A stretch of DNA of 64,000 nt from Corella eumyota. Lineage: Eukaryota; Chordata; Ascidiacea; Phlebobranchia; Corellidae. Position 1 is the stretch's first letter. Every line of letters begins with the position of its first letter. The DNA is taken from the NCBI GenBank assembly GCA_963082875.1, contig OY720098.1:7936001-8000000 (forward strand), in the 5' to 3' direction. A program made the translations under genes and the position numbers. The notes under the pieces were generated by a model, which worked only from the letters and a program-made list of their open reading frames with translations, searched no databases and was not told where the DNA came from. Positions 34,101-46,800 of the stretch are shown here, in pieces.

Positions 34101-36750
34101 GTTTTAAATACACGAAGTTGTATTGCGGTAAAAACGTTTGTTCTTATGTTGTAGAACAAATAAAAAACTTTTACTTAAGATTACAGAAACTCAGCAAACA
34201 AATTTATAAAAATTAAACCAAAAATTTGTTAAAATTAAACCAAAAAAGAAGAGCAAAATGGAATTTGATAATATATTTTTCATTTTTTAACTCAATACAA
34301 ACCTGCATTAAATTTTCCATTGAGGCTTGTTTTAAACATTTCTTGAGGTCTTCTAACTGTTCATTTGAAACCAAACTGTCCTTACTTGCTACAGCTTGGG
34401 CGTATTCACTGTCACACTTTGCCTTGTAGCGTTGGTGGGACTTTCTTTGCTGCTGCAACTCTCGATTTATCGTCAATATTTCCTGAGATTTCTAAATAAA
34501 AATTTTTTTAGATTAAGTTGCGACCCTAAAAAAAATTTAAAAAAAAACATAATAAAAAAAAAAGAATAACAAATAAAATATACAAATTGGGTGTGCTTTT
34601 TAAGTTGAAAAATAATAAACCTTTGAAGAGAGTTCCTGCAATGATTTTGCTTTTTCTTCCAGACTTCGAGCAATATTAGCAAGCTCTGAGTTTTTTCGTT
34701 TAAGATTTGCAATTTTTTCTCCAGCTCTTGCTCTTATTTTCGATTTCTAACAATAAAAAAGATTTAAAATAACTGGTCTGTTTTATTTTGATAACATCAA
34801 CTTAAAATGTTTTACAAAAACTTACCCTTCTTGATATAATTCAAGTTCCAATATTGCATTAAAATAAAATGGAAAAAATAAGCAACAAGCCACATAACTT
34901 CTAATAAACTTAATTTCTTGTCAGTTTTCAAAATATATGTATTTTAAAATAACAACTAAATTTTTAAAAAAAATATATGAAATATATGAAAAGTTTCTTA
35001 CCGTTTTTACATTTTCTTCCGCTAATAGCTGACATCTTTCTTCAGCTTCTTTTAATTTAGATTCTAACTTCTTTAACCCCAATTCCTTTACAGAATCACC
35101 TATAATAACAATAATTTTTTAATATGCAAATTCATGTTAGTTAAGAAAGGTACATTAATTTAAAATATACTTTATGTTACTTTACTGATATAAAAAAAAA
35201 ACTTATTATAAGAGAATTCATATTAAAAAAAATATACTATGTATTTATATTTACTTTCTTGTTTTTGTATTCTCTCATATATACGACCCTTTTTTATTAG
35301 ACGTGGTGAGTTAGAAGTACTTGACATTTGTAAATATTTCATTGGAATTGAATGCTCAGTTCCATCTGTGTTTGAACTTAATGAACTGCAATGCAAAAAA
35401 AATAAGATTATAATTTAAAGACAAAACAAACATACTTTTGCATGCAAAACAAAAAATACTTGTACAAACCATGACCAAAAGCATAAAAATTAAAAATAAA
35501 ATCAACCTAACTTTATTAATTTTAAAAGCATACAATTGATTACTAATTTTTTTTTAATTGGTATACAATAAAAAACACATTTCAAAATTTAGATTTACTT
35601 TTCAGAAGCATCAGTTGACGAAAATTCTCCTTTGGTAAGTCTTGAAACTCTTCTTTTACTTGAAGAAGGCATTGTTGTTCTACTTCGACTCTTTTTCATC
35701 GACACACCACTACCAGATCGTTTGAAACCATTTTGCTACATTTTAAAAAAATTTTTTAAATTGTTAGCCAAACTTAAAATACTTTAAATAACACTTTCCA
35801 GTTGTAAAATATAAAAAAAATTTATAAGAGTATTGTGAGATACGTGTACACTGTTAAGAAGTTGTACTATGTTTATTGTCACACTCTACAATAAATAGTT
35901 TAAGTAAAAGACTATTGTTTGTCTCTATAAAAACTAAACAAAGTTGTTTATCCATTTTCATTTAACAATAAATCATTCGTGATGTGATCCCTTTCATTTC
36001 AGTCACTATACCATTGTTTAACTTAACAAATAGTAAAGTTTTTAAAAAAATTAAATTGTCTTATGCCGTAAAAAAGTTTAATGCAAAAACAATGACTTTA
36101 GTTTTTTTCAAAAAAACATGCACATTATAAACATAAAAAAGTTACTAATATAATTTAAGAAAAAAAAACATTTTTTAAAAAAAAAGTTACCAATACATAT
36201 AAATTAAGAAAAAAAAAACATTTTATAAAAAAAAAGATAAATAATTATACCATCATGTTTAAGCTGGAATGTGGGGCAGATTTTCTTCTTTTTGGGTTAA
36301 AATCTAATTCCTTTTCAAGTAAAACATCTCCAGAATTATGCCACGAACGACTACTATCCCCCGAAATTAAATGTGGATTACTTTCCTTGATAGTTGGAAT
36401 AATTGGTTGTGTTACATGCGATAAACTCAAGATGTTTGGCTTTTCTAATGAAATATCAGTTTCCTAAAATAGCAAACAATAACCTCAAAAAAAAATTTAT
36501 ATATTTTTTGTAACATTAAAATCACACAAAAATTTAACTTTTTACTTATATATAAGTGCATTCAACCTAAAAGCTATTTTTTTTCAAGAAATAAAACTTT
36601 AAAAGTTACTTTATCTGGACCCATCATTTTTTCCATATCTTCAAGTCCGAGTTCAGCCTTAAGTTGAGCAATATGAACCTTCATGTCCTCACTCATTTGC
36701 TGTAAACTTTCCACCTTCTTTTCATCCCTGTCAGGCAAACGCCTTTCCAT
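25146..36750 (-). CDS. RIMBP: RIM-binding protein (RIMBP/TSPOAP1 family): coiled coils, three SH3 and FN3 domains
   Basis: Presynaptic active-zone scaffold that links RIM to voltage-gated calcium channels through its SH3 domains. About 30 exons. The N-terminal half (31619-36750, start ATG at 36750) is mostly Glu/Lys/Gln-rich coiled coil, like vertebrate TSPOAP1. SH3-1 is split over 30160-30388 and 29860-30022: VYVAKYSYNPYQSPNEDPEA, then GRQGLVPSNFLEPV. FN3 modules lie in 28046-29515. A single long Ser-rich linker exon covers about 26973-27890. SH3-2 lies at 26385-26735 (LFVALYDYNPYIMSPN; GDKDQDGFYLGEV) and SH3-3 at 25500-25935 (VYVALFDYDPKESSPN; MDEDGFYKGE; FGLVPSNFLEEL). The end is Lys-rich (KGKKLLRKIGG). 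Which of the three vertebrate paralogues is closest cannot be said by eye; one pre-duplication gene is expected. Exon borders in the coiled coil are approximate. Confidence 0.9.
30391..31289. other. Long RIMBP intron
   Basis: A 900-base intron between the exon that opens SH3-1 and the Ser/Asn-rich exon at 31290. It is AT-rich; no embedded gene or repeat seen. Confidence 0.5.
33060..33880. other. Long RIMBP intron
   Basis: An 820-base intron in the coiled-coil part of the gene. AT-rich, no recognised element. Confidence 0.5.
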
Positions 36751-38522
36751 TTCAAATACTCAATTTGACACGACCTACTTGGTCTCTTGGCTTCTGTTAA
36801 TGAAGTAAACTATTTGGTAAAACATAATTTGTTAATCAGATAGTACAACACACCATCACATGATATATTAACATTTTAATTTTTAATCTGTCACATGCGA
36901 ACACTTAATAATTTAATAACAATATGTTTATTAATAATCAAAAAAGTTTAAAATATTACGCTAAGCCGGTAATTAATAAAACATTTTAAAGGATTACCAG
37001 GCTTATTAGATTATGATCAAGGTCGGAATTGGCAAAAATATATAGCTATGCTGTCATGACTTACTATGCAATTCAATAAGCTATGATATTTATTCATTTT
37101 ATACATAAAAATGCTAGTTCGGACGTAATTACGAAACAGTAGCAGTAACACATGAAGCAAATAAAAACATCAACAGTTTAAATTTTCCAATGAACCGTAA
37201 ACAACACAACAAATGTGACTTGTTTGTGACACTGATCATCAGTTTTATCACAACTTTAATCTAAAATCCCAAAAATGTAATAATTAAGAGGAATCGTAAT
37301 TTTTAAATCATGTATTTTTTTAATAACTATTTTTTATACAAAAATTTAAACAGCATTTTAGCAGCAAGAAGAAGCGCTGACCAGTTATATTTTTTACATG
37401 TTTCATATTTATAGCTTCCGTAAACGTGAATATTTTTAACAAAGTGTCTTTCAGATCCGTAAGCTATTTATATGAATCAAAAAAAAAAATGACATATTTT
37501 TTAAGCTATTCCTAACAATTTCATTTCTAAATTTTTGCTATTTAATGTTTCGACTGATATTATTTCCGAAAATCAATATTAAAGACAAACATTTTTTTGT
37601 TCCATTTATTGTATAACTCTAAATATAAATTAATGATTTTAAGAATTTCAAATTTTTTTAGGTAAACTACAAGTAGCATAATAATATATATGCAATTTGG
37701 AAAAAAAATGAATAAAGCTTTTATAAACACTTATTAAAAACAGTTCAAAAATAAATTGTTACTGTACAACAGTAACTTAAGTTGCCAATATGAAACATTT
37801 AGAAAGCTACTCCCCAAATTAAAAAAAAATTGTAACTACATACAATAGAAATATTAGTTAAGTTCGGTACAAAGGAATAGTTTATATTTTTTTGTAATTA
37901 TTTAAGTGCAAGCAAAAACAAATACACAATTAAACAGTGTAGAGACATGATTGGTATTGTCTTAAGTTTATTTCAGAACTTTTATGAATGTATGAATATG
38001 ACAATTAATAATGTATATCAAAATATTAACAAATTGGCAGTCAATGGTAACAGTATTGATCTGATGATCGCCATGTCAAACTTTTGTTAATTAAATTGGT
38101 TTTAAGTCTTAAGGCACTTTTATTTTTACTATGTAATGAAATGATTCCCCATATTAGTTAAAAACTGTGGGCAAAAAAATCAATAAACCGATAATCTTAT
38201 TCACAATGGAATTGGTTAGACATTATAATAGTAGTCCAACATTAAACAAGGATTGAAATGACAGCAACATAGACTTTAAGGCCTATTTAACCTAAACATA
38301 ATGAATTTTATATGCAATAGTGTTCTACTTTAACAGAGCTTTCCAATTGCAAATTAAAATTGTGTTATAGTATCACTGTAATAAATTCATTATAATGTAC
38401 CTACTATACTGTACATAAATTATTATATTATAAAAAATTGACAAAGGCTTGTCATATCTAAGGGAAGGGAACAATAACTATGTCATATTAAAGCCGACTT
38501 TTATTTTCCTAGTTTGTACAAA
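36751..38522. other. Intergenic region between RIMBP and GNPDA
   Basis: About 1.8 kb of AT-rich sequence. It should contain the RIMBP promoter and 5' UTR on the left and the GNPDA 3' UTR on the right. No coding segment, repeat family or RNA gene recognised. Confidence 0.5.
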
Positions 38523-39457
38523 TTATTTATCTGGTTCTACTACTCTCTCTTCAACAGACTTGTTGTGTAGCTCCATTAACTCCTTAAAATATTTGACCGT
38601 TTTTACTTTCAGTTCAAGAGTAGCATCCTCGTCACATATAAAAATAGTTTTCGGATGTTGTTGAAAGGCAGAAACTGTCCACATGTGACTAACCCCTCCC
38701 TCTATTGCCTTGTGTAATGCATAAGCCTTGTGTGCTCCAGTGATTAAAATCATAACCTAAAGAATCAAAAATGAAACAAAATTAGAGAATTATTTGTTTA
38801 AAAAAACAAAAGAAAAAATTATAAATAAGGTTATTCTAATTTGATAAATAAAACTTTCTTTACCTCATTGGCATCCATAACAGTTCCAACACCAACAGTT
38901 AAAGCTTGGTGGGGTACTTTGGACAGGTCACCATCAAAAAATCGTGCATTTGCTAAAATAGTGTCCTGAGCCAACGACTTAACTCTGGTCCGAGACACAA
39001 GACTAGAACCAGGCTCGTTGAATGCAATATGACCATCTGGTCCAATGCCACCAACAAACAAATGTATTCCACCAGCATCTGTAATTTTCTGCTCAAACAA
39101 ATTACATTCAGCAACAAGGTCCTCTGCATTACCATCAAGGATATTTACATTGGTTGGAGCAATATCAATGTGTTTAAACAAGTGATCCCACATGAATGAG
39201 TGATAACTTTCTGGGTGATCTCGTGGTATATTGACATACTCATCCATGTTAAAAGTCTTTACGTATTTAAACGACAGAGCCCCGGATTTGTAAAATTCAA
39301 CTAGTTTTTTGTACACACCCATTGGAGTGCTTCCAGTAGGTAAACCAAGCACAAAGTATCGATCAGCCGATGGTTCAAACTCCAAGATCTTGTTGCGAAT
39401 ATACTTAGCAGCCCAAATACTTACCTTATCATAATCATCCAATATAACCAATCTCAT
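38523..39457 (-). CDS. GNPDA1: Glucosamine-6-phosphate isomerase (deaminase)
   Basis: Cytosolic hexameric enzyme that converts glucosamine-6-phosphate to fructose-6-phosphate and ammonium, opposing the hexosamine pathway. Two exons: 38864-39457 and 38523-38756, joined as [13 protein letters not shown]. The protein is about 275 residues against 289 in human GNPDA1. Family signatures are complete: LGLPTGSTP (phosphate loop), KTFNMDEYV (the Asp that starts proton transfer), [18 protein letters not shown] (catalytic Asp-Gly-His and Glu), SRTRV, and [13 protein letters not shown]. The tail [16 protein letters not shown] matches vertebrate GNPDA. The start [12 protein letters not shown] is the family N-terminus. 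The symbol could equally be GNPDA2, because the two vertebrate genes arose by late duplication. Confidence 0.95.
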
Positions 39458-40323
39458 TTTTAAGAGTGTTTGTTATAACAGCAATAATCTAAATTTTAAA
39501 AAAAGAAAGTTTTTAAGATAAGTTTTCTACATTGAAATATTAACCAAAAATGTGAAAATTAATTGCACAAATAGAACAATGAATAAAATGTGTACATGAT
39601 TTTTACATAAAAAGTACAGTACTCTAATCTTTGAAGAATATTGGTGCAAGTTTTAGAGAAACATATTATTTATTTTAAAAAAGCAAATAGTAAATTAACA
39701 TTGGCACACTTCAATCAATTATTATATAGTCTAGACAACAAATCGCTTATATACTTATCTGTGAAAAGGTAGGTTTTTTATAATTTAAAAATAAAGATAA
39801 AAATTGAAGTAACGTGAACTGTGCAAATAATAAAACAATTTTTAAAAAATAATCACTTAAGTAACCATAAAATGTAAACCACAGCCAATATAAATGACAC
39901 CTATAAAACAAACAACAAAAAATTGCACTAGATTTCAGTAAGTAGGTACAAAGGAAAGAAAAAAAGTTACAAATATTTACAAAAATATTTTGCTTTAATG
40001 TAATAAACTTAATTAAACAATATTTAAATTACAGAACGACAGTGACAACAATAAAATACAAGCAAAATGCCACCTATAACACAAATTATTAGAAAGAAAA
40101 AAAATTAAAATTTTTTTTTAGGTAAAGAGGTGTTAAGAGCAGTGCAAGTGCTTCAAAATAATTATAAATTATTTAACATTCATCGTAAAAACAACTCTAA
40201 GACATAATAAAATTTATAGACTATTAAAAAAGAGACAAAAAGCTACCATATATCTTTAAAGAAGCTAAACTAAATCATATGTATTCTACAAAGTTTTATT
40301 AATTTTTCAACACAAAGCACATT
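39458..40323. other. Intergenic region between GNPDA and TBC1D16
   Basis: AT-rich spacer. On the minus strand an AATAAA polyadenylation signal for TBC1D16 sits at 40295-40300. The GNPDA 5' leader lies at the left edge, with an acceptor-like 'aaatttag' shortly before the ATG. Confidence 0.55.
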
Positions 40324-42342
40324 TTATAAAAAAGAATTCTGAAACACCTTTGCAATATTAAATTTATTTTTACTATCAGTGCCATATCTTTGTAAACTTT
40401 TTCCACATCCAACTTTACAATCCTTTGACCCCACACACTTGACTCTTCCGACACCAGTACTTCCCATGCACAACAGATCTCGTAAAGTGCATGGTATGTT
40501 CTGTTTGGTACGTAAGTTATGGAGAAGACCCCTCGCCTTACGCAATACAAGATCCCCATTCATTTGTAAGGAAAGAAGTGAAAAATGAAGCAACATTTCA
40601 TCAGTTGCAAGATTAGTGTCGGCAACATCTGATCCATACAATGCAATTATAGCAACACACACGAAGAGGTGAAAGTAGTTTGACTGGTATTGAGCCCAAC
40701 ATGCTTCCCATATTGCCAATGCCTCATCCTCGTTAAACTCTCTTTTAAAGCAAAGAAGAATCCACCTGTGAGCAAACAAAAGCTCAAAAGCACCAGGCCC
40801 ACACTTTAACAAGTGATTGTAAAAGTCAGGAACTAAAACCCTTAGTAACTCTCGAAGGTAATAAAGCTGTTTTTCCATATCACTATCAGAAGGTGAACTT
40901 ATAAATAAAGTTCTGTGCATGAGGCCTACAAAGCACCAAAAAGTGTCACTCTCTTCTTTAATCTCAATCAATAAAGGTGATAAAAGATCAGACATTCCTT
41001 GAGTGTAGCCAGTCTTTGTGTAGACAGAGTAGTTAAGCAGTATTCTTTGCAGTGTTTCTAAATTAGCATTATCTTCACCTTGATAGAATGGGTTTGCTCT
41101 GTCCGTCCGAATCACATCTTTAGTAACCGCACATGATACATTTTTGTAAAATTCCTCCATGTTTTCTTCGTCACTCATTATTTTTTCTTTTTCCAAATTG
41201 ATTTCATGGTATAATCGAGTTTTATGCAAACGTAGATCATTTCTCTCAATAACTGTTGAGTCAAATTGAAAATACTTTAGCAAATATGGCCAAACTTCCG
41301 GTCGCAACTCTTTGTTAACACCTCGGAAAAATACATTTTTCAAAATATTGTCCTCATTACCAATTCTTCCAAATTCGTCAACAGAAAGAGCCCACATATC
41401 TGCTGTTAACTTTCGATACAAATCTTCCTCGGGATGACATTCCAATTTAGATAAATGTGGAAAGATCACAGAAAGATGATGTATGCTAAGATCCTCAATT
41501 ACCAATTTATTTTGCCTCGTACTAGCCCTCCAGTTTCTCAAAACATTGCAAACAAAATCAAGCCCACCATTGTGAAAATGCAAAACTCGGTATTGTGACT
41601 CTCTACTTGCAATAATCAACTCCCCACAGGTACAATCTTCATTTCGAAAAAATATTCGTAGTGATCTCATGTGTGCCAAATCAATGTTAAAGGCCCCATA
41701 TGCCTGACCTTTGGGTGGCCGAATTACGTGACCTTGATGTTGTTTATATGTTATTGAATTCTCTGGAAACTCAAAGTTATAAATAGCTTGAGGAGAACGA
41801 GATGAAGTGTTTAGGGGCTGGAAGTCAACTGATAGACTATTTTCCCTTTCCTTCATAGTTGTTACAATTTCAGAGCAAGCCTTTTCTTCTTGAGAAAGAA
41901 TTTCATTGTCAGATTCAACATCACTATAAGAGGTGTTTGTATCAGCGGATGCAGTTACCCCAGAAGATGTTTCACTAACAGGAAAAGAGTGTTGTGAAGA
42001 TGCGTCTTTTTTATCAATGCTAATATTTGAAACGTTCTGTTTAGAGAGACAGTCCTCTAGTGTAACTTCAACATTTTTATTTGTCTGTGTAATGTCCTCA
42101 TTTTTAACCATAAAGTTTGATACAGTTGGATTCCAAGTCAGCATTAATGACAATATTTCCTCTTTAAAAGTAGCAGTTAATGTCATAAAGCCTGTATGAT
42201 GAAGAACAGAGTTTGTCAGCAAACTAGGAGGGTGAATACATACATTATTTTTACTGTACAAGATTTCACCATCTAATGGAAGAGGATTACTCTTTGAATT
42301 TGCTTGATTTAAAAGTTTCTGAAAAAAAAAATTCTTAGACAT
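40324..42342 (-). CDS. TBC1D16: TBC1 domain family member 16, Rab GTPase-activating protein
   Basis: GAP for endosomal Rabs; the vertebrate orthologue acts on Rab4A and Rab5C. Residues about 17-40 hold DGEILYSKNNVCIHPP, an N-terminal block of TBC1D16. Further on come FNIDLAHMRSLRIFFRNEDC and ASRESQYRVLHFHNGGLD. The TBC domain covers about residues 340-600, with the arginine finger in DVIRTDRANPF and the glutamine finger in GYTQGMSDLLSP, so it should be catalytically active. Other matches are LRELLRVLVPDFYNHLL and EACWAQYQSNYFHLFVCVAI. All 672 codons lie in one exon, unlike the intron-rich neighbours. The ATG at 42342 sits only 24 bases before a T-run plus CAG that could be an acceptor, so a short upstream first exon is possible. 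Confidence 0.93.
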   Translation of the reverse strand: MSKNFFFQKLLNQANSKSNPLPLDGEILYSKNNVCIHPPSLLTNSVLHHTGFMTLTATFKEEILSLMLTWNPTVSNFMVKNEDITQTNKNVEVTLEDCLSKQNVSNISIDKKDASSQHSFPVSETSSGVTASADTNTSYSDVESDNEILSQEEKACSEIVTTMKERENSLSVDFQPLNTSSRSPQAIYNFEFPENSITYKQHQGHVIRPPKGQAYGAFNIDLAHMRSLRIFFRNEDCTCGELIIASRESQYRVLHFHNGGLDFVCNVLRNWRASTRQNKLVIEDLSIHHLSVIFPHLSKLECHPEEDLYRKLTADMWALSVDEFGRIGNEDNILKNVFFRGVNKELRPEVWPYLLKYFQFDSTVIERNDLRLHKTRLYHEINLEKEKIMSDEENMEEFYKNVSCAVTKDVIRTDRANPFYQGEDNANLETLQRILLNYSVYTKTGYTQGMSDLLSPLLIEIKEESDTFWCFVGLMHRTLFISSPSDSDMEKQLYYLRELLRVLVPDFYNHLLKCGPGAFELLFAHRWILLCFKREFNEDEALAIWEACWAQYQSNYFHLFVCVAIIALYGSDVADTNLATDEMLLHFSLLSLQMNGDLVLRKARGLLHNLRTKQNIPCTLRDLLCMGSTGVGRVKCVGSKDCKVGCGKSLQRYGTDSKNKFNIAKVFQNSFL

Positions 42343-43884
42343 TCTACTTGCAACTTAGCCTTCTATCTAAAAATTAAAACATATGTATTACCAATTAGCT
42401 AAAAGATAATAAAACAGCAAAATAAAAACAACCATTCTGCCATCTGGCCATTATTAAAAAGCAATTAAATTTTATTATAATAGAGACAGACGTTAGTCTG
42501 ATTAACTTTTACTTTAAATGTTTATGAAGCAATACCCTGACTGGTCAATCTAGCTGTTGTAAGTCTGTGATTTGTTTGGTTTATTCTTTAAAATAATTGA
42601 TATAATATGTCTTACAGTCCACACTAATTCTCAGACCTATTTACTTTATTGATTTTACGGGGACGCGGAATTTGAGGGAATCGAAAATGAAGGAACGGAA
42701 AATGAAGGAACGGAAAATGAAGGAATCGGAAAATGAAGGAACGGAAAATGAAGGAACCGGAAAATAAAGGAACGGAAAATGAAGGAACCGGAAAATGAAG
42801 AAACGGAAAATAAAGGAACCGGAAAATGAAGGAACGGAAATTGAAGGAAAGTGAAAAAGGGAGAGGCGGAATCCTAAAAAAATAAAACGCGGAAATTTCG
42901 TTGACTATTTATTTGTATTTAAGTCAATATTATTTTAGAAATAAACGGGAATTTTATAGAAGAGGGTTAGGGTATGCTGGGGTAATAAAAATTAACTCAT
43001 TATCGCTTATCAGTTCTCGAATAAATGACAGTAAACCTAAATAAACAGTCAACGGTATTTCCGCGTTTTAGTATTTAAGATTCCGCTACTCCTTTTTTCA
43101 CTTTCCTTCACCGGTTCCTTTATTTTCCGTTCCTTTATTTTCCGGTTCCTTCATTTTCCGTTTCTTCATTTTCCGGTTCCTTCATTTTCCGTTCCTTCAT
43201 TTTCCGGTTCGTTTTTATTTTAAATATTTTATAAAGAACAACGTACTTAACCACGACATGGCGGTGGTGATTTTGGCAGAAAGTCGGTGGTGATTTTACG
43301 GTAAGTGGAAAAACACTGTGTCGAAAACTATGTGCCCCGAAAAATAACAACAAGTTTGTGTCAAAATTTGTTAAATGTTTGTAGCTTCTTATTTGTAACT
43401 AGCACCTCGTGTTTTTATTTGAAATAATATAACATTTTATTATACAAAACATTTAGGTAACTTATATATTATAAAAGCCTAAAATACAAAGCTTCTAATT
43501 AAATAAAAATTTTGCAAAACGTAAAAGAGAAATAAAAGGAAACAAACATGTTTAAAAACTATAGTACTTCACTTTCAAATAAAATTTGTCTAAGAAAAAG
43601 TTAAAAGTAAAAACACAAAAGAATGTTAGTATAAATATAGAAGATAAATAACTAAGAAAATTTGGCAAACTGCACTAACATGACACTACAAAATTTAACT
43701 AAACTCTTTGGCATTGTAGAAAGGTAGGTAATTGCTGATAAAACATGTAAAAATATTATGTACAAAAATGCATTATCACTAAACATGTTTCTTTAAATCT
43801 ACTTCTAATCCTAAAAAAGCAAAACTTAGGTAGTCTTGATCAAAAGGCCATTAAGCTTGGTGCTCGTCAATATTATTAAATAAA
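42343..43884. other. Intergenic region between TBC1D16 and TTLL4, with a foldback element
   Basis: Holds the TBC1D16 promoter side, the inverted-repeat element at 42678-43211, a short GC-richer patch at 43240-43310 with two near-copies of 'ggtggtgatttt', and the TTLL4 3' UTR. No coding segment is supported. Confidence 0.5.
42678..43211. mobile_element. Foldback-like inverted repeat with minisatellite arms
   Basis: The left arm (about 42678-42921) is a run of 'ggaacggaaaatgaa' and 'ggaaccggaaaatgaa' units, then unique sequence through 'ggcggaatcc' and 'aaaacgcggaaa' to 'gttgactatttattt'. The right arm (about 43032-43211) repeats this in inverted order: 'aaataaacagtcaacg', 'tttccgcgtttta', 'gattccgc', then 'ttccggttccttcattttcc' units. 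About 110 bases separate the arms. The right arm has fewer units. Arms built from tandem units around a loop are the hallmark of foldback elements; no open frame for a transposase is present. It has no relation to the neighbouring genes. Confidence 0.8.
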
Positions 43885-46800
43885 TTATTTGTCAACTTGA
43901 CTAGAAGAGACAGCCCGAACCTTAACAGAGGACATATAAGCAATAGATTTGGAAGATGGACTTGTGTTTCCATAAGCTGATGAACAACTTCCAATTCGCT
44001 CTTCTCTCTTTCTTGGTGTAAATTTTCTGAAGGTTAAACAACAATTTAACATATATTAGTAAACCATGCAAATAAAAAAAAACATAAAATAAATCAAAAA
44101 CAAAAAAATCAGGGTAAACTAAACAAATGTTTTACCCATTGGCAGTTGGAGAATTAGATAATGTAAAGCCATTAAGATTTGATGTTGGTTTTGATACAGC
44201 TGGTAATAAACGAACATCCATTCTAAAAAAATAACTTCAACCCATCAATAAAGTTTTTTTTAAAAACAAGAACAAATTATACTCAAAATAAATAAAAAAA
44301 TCTTGTATAATTAAAATATTTTTTGATTATTTGTTGAATTAACAAACCTTGGAGAAATAAACATTTTGCTTTGATTAACACAGGATGGACTCCACACATG
44401 TTCTGCCGGAATACTGGCAGGATCGGCAGAAAAATGTGGCAAGTGTAATCCTTTTCGACAAAATGATTCCAACAATGCTATGCCTAAAGTTTAAATTTTA
44501 AATTAGTAATAAAAGTATATAGATTTATTTAAATACTAGCATTAATACTTTTAACAATATAGATTTATTTAATCATTAAACTATGAATATATAAACAAAC
44601 CTCTTTGTTTTTGATGGGTGTATCTTCTTTCCCATACATGGAGAAGGGTGTTGTAATAACGAGGTTGCTCAAAAAAGTTCATATATTTTCTAAAATCGCA
44701 CAATTACAAAAAAATTTTGTAATTTTTTCCAAACAAGGTGTTAGATTTTTTTAAAGTTTTTACTAAGTTGTGCTGCACATCAAAAAGTGACATATTTACT
44801 TACTTGTTAATGCAGGGAAATATTCTGCAGAATTCTCCACTTCTCATGTTTTCATCTTCACTTTCAACTAACATTCGAATATCATTGACTGTAAGAACAT
44901 CCAACATAAAAGATGCCAACTCTTGCTGAAAACATAACACTTGGATTGTAATAAAAACAATTTAAAATAAATTAATATTAACTATAAACACTGGCTTGTA
45001 AAAAATTGTAACATTAATACCTGGTTAATACATTTAATATTGGTTTAAAATCTTTAACACATAAAACACTTTCTATACCTCGTCCATTTGTTTATGATGT
45101 TGGGCAAAATAAGTGTGTTTGGATCTCGAGTCGGGAGATAATTCAATTCCTTGTTTTCTTTTGTCTTGACTGAAACTGGCAGTAGCAGATATCACAGTAC
45201 TTAAACAAACAGGATAGGTAATACTTTAATGAAATATACAATAAAAAAAATAGGTTTGCATAAATTAGATATACAGATTTTGTACATAAAGCTGTATGAA
45301 AATTAAAAGTTACCCATTTGCATTAGTGTTCGATGCATTAGCCATGATTAGTTTTTTGTCAGGAATAAGATATCCACATAAGTTAAACATATCTCTAACC
45401 ATAGGTCCTTTGATTTCAACATCAAGGGGAGAATTGGAATGTAAACTGGTAAATAAAATCAAATTAAAAAAAGATTCGTGCATTTAACTACAAAAACGTT
45501 GTCAATAAAAGAACACAAGCAGGGCATAACAAAAAAAAACATCAAATTTGTTTTTACCTTGGTGAAATATTAACTTCGAGTACCCACGGTCGAAGTCTGT
45601 CATCCAACATAATATCAAAACCAAATAACTCATGACAACAATATCTCCTTCTGCAATTTGATTTAATCAAACTGTTCGTAAATTGCTCAACACTGAAAAA
45701 AAGATAATGATTTTAACTTTCTTAAATTTTTAATAAATCTGTAGGATATAAAAATAAAAAATGTTTATAGTAAGATTAGCTACCTTATTATGGTCTTTAT
45801 TAGAATATCCTTCATTTGTTCCCAAATTTTATCGGTTTTTATTCCATTGTCCTCAAAATATTTCCAAAGTGCTTTTAAGCTCCTAGTTAATTAATTTATT
45901 CAACAAATTAATTTCAAATTGCACAATAAATAAACTCATATGGTAATAAACTTTTCAAATTTAAATATTGTGAAGTGGGGCTGTTACAAAATTACCATTT
46001 ATGACCCTGACAAATTGAGGCATCATCATTTTGCTGAAACTCCCCTGATTTTTTGTTAATGCTGTAGTTAGTTAAATGCATATATCGATTACTTAAGTGC
46101 TTAGTGGATGTGGAATACCTAGAAATATAAAAAAATGATTTTAACTTGTATGCTAAAATTACATAGAAATGTGCTGAATACATAAATAAAAGTTTAGATT
46201 TTGTTAATTTAAAATATAGGCTATTTAAAAAAATTAAAAAAAAAAAAAAATAACAATTAAATTAGAAAAAAAATCCTTTTCAATTAAGCTATTGCATGTT
46301 ATACAACAAATGTGCCAGTACAAGTCAATAAAAACTAAATACCCAAAATGTTGTATTGCTTACTTGCAAGTAGCAAATCGCACCAATCCATCATCAAATA
46401 AATAAACACGAAGTGGATCAAATGAGGTCACATGAACATACAAACGAAGGTCAAATTTGCTCCCATTAATAAGGTAAGGGCGGGACAAATACCTGAAAAT
46501 TTAACTGCATTAACAACTTTTTTAACTTATTAGTTGTAACAATATAATATGACAGTATAAGCATGCAAATAGAAACAAAATCAGTTTTACTTTTGTACAA
46601 GAATGGGTTTTTTCATTGGAACCTGACTCCATCTGTGAATTACTTTTATTCCTATTCCTCGCGCAGATGCAGGCTAATAAAATAGGTAACACATGAGTTT
46701 AAGGTTATTTTTATATAAAAAATTTCAAAATATATTATGATTTTAGCAAAAAATATATTGCCGAAGACTGGTTCTTACAGGTTTAATGATGAATTTTTGT

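Noticed and set aside
42650-43301. 11-base direct repeat 'tgattttacgg' flanking the foldback element as a target-site duplication
   Set aside because: The repeats lie outside the inverted arms by different distances. The right one is part of a local near-repeat ('ggtggtgatttt' occurs twice), so chance is as likely.
43240-43330. First coding exon of TBC1D16 (ATG TCG TGG on the minus strand)
   Set aside because: A donor follows (aa|gtacgt), but the phase does not match the frame needed at the possible acceptor before codon 9. The ATG at 42342 is simpler.
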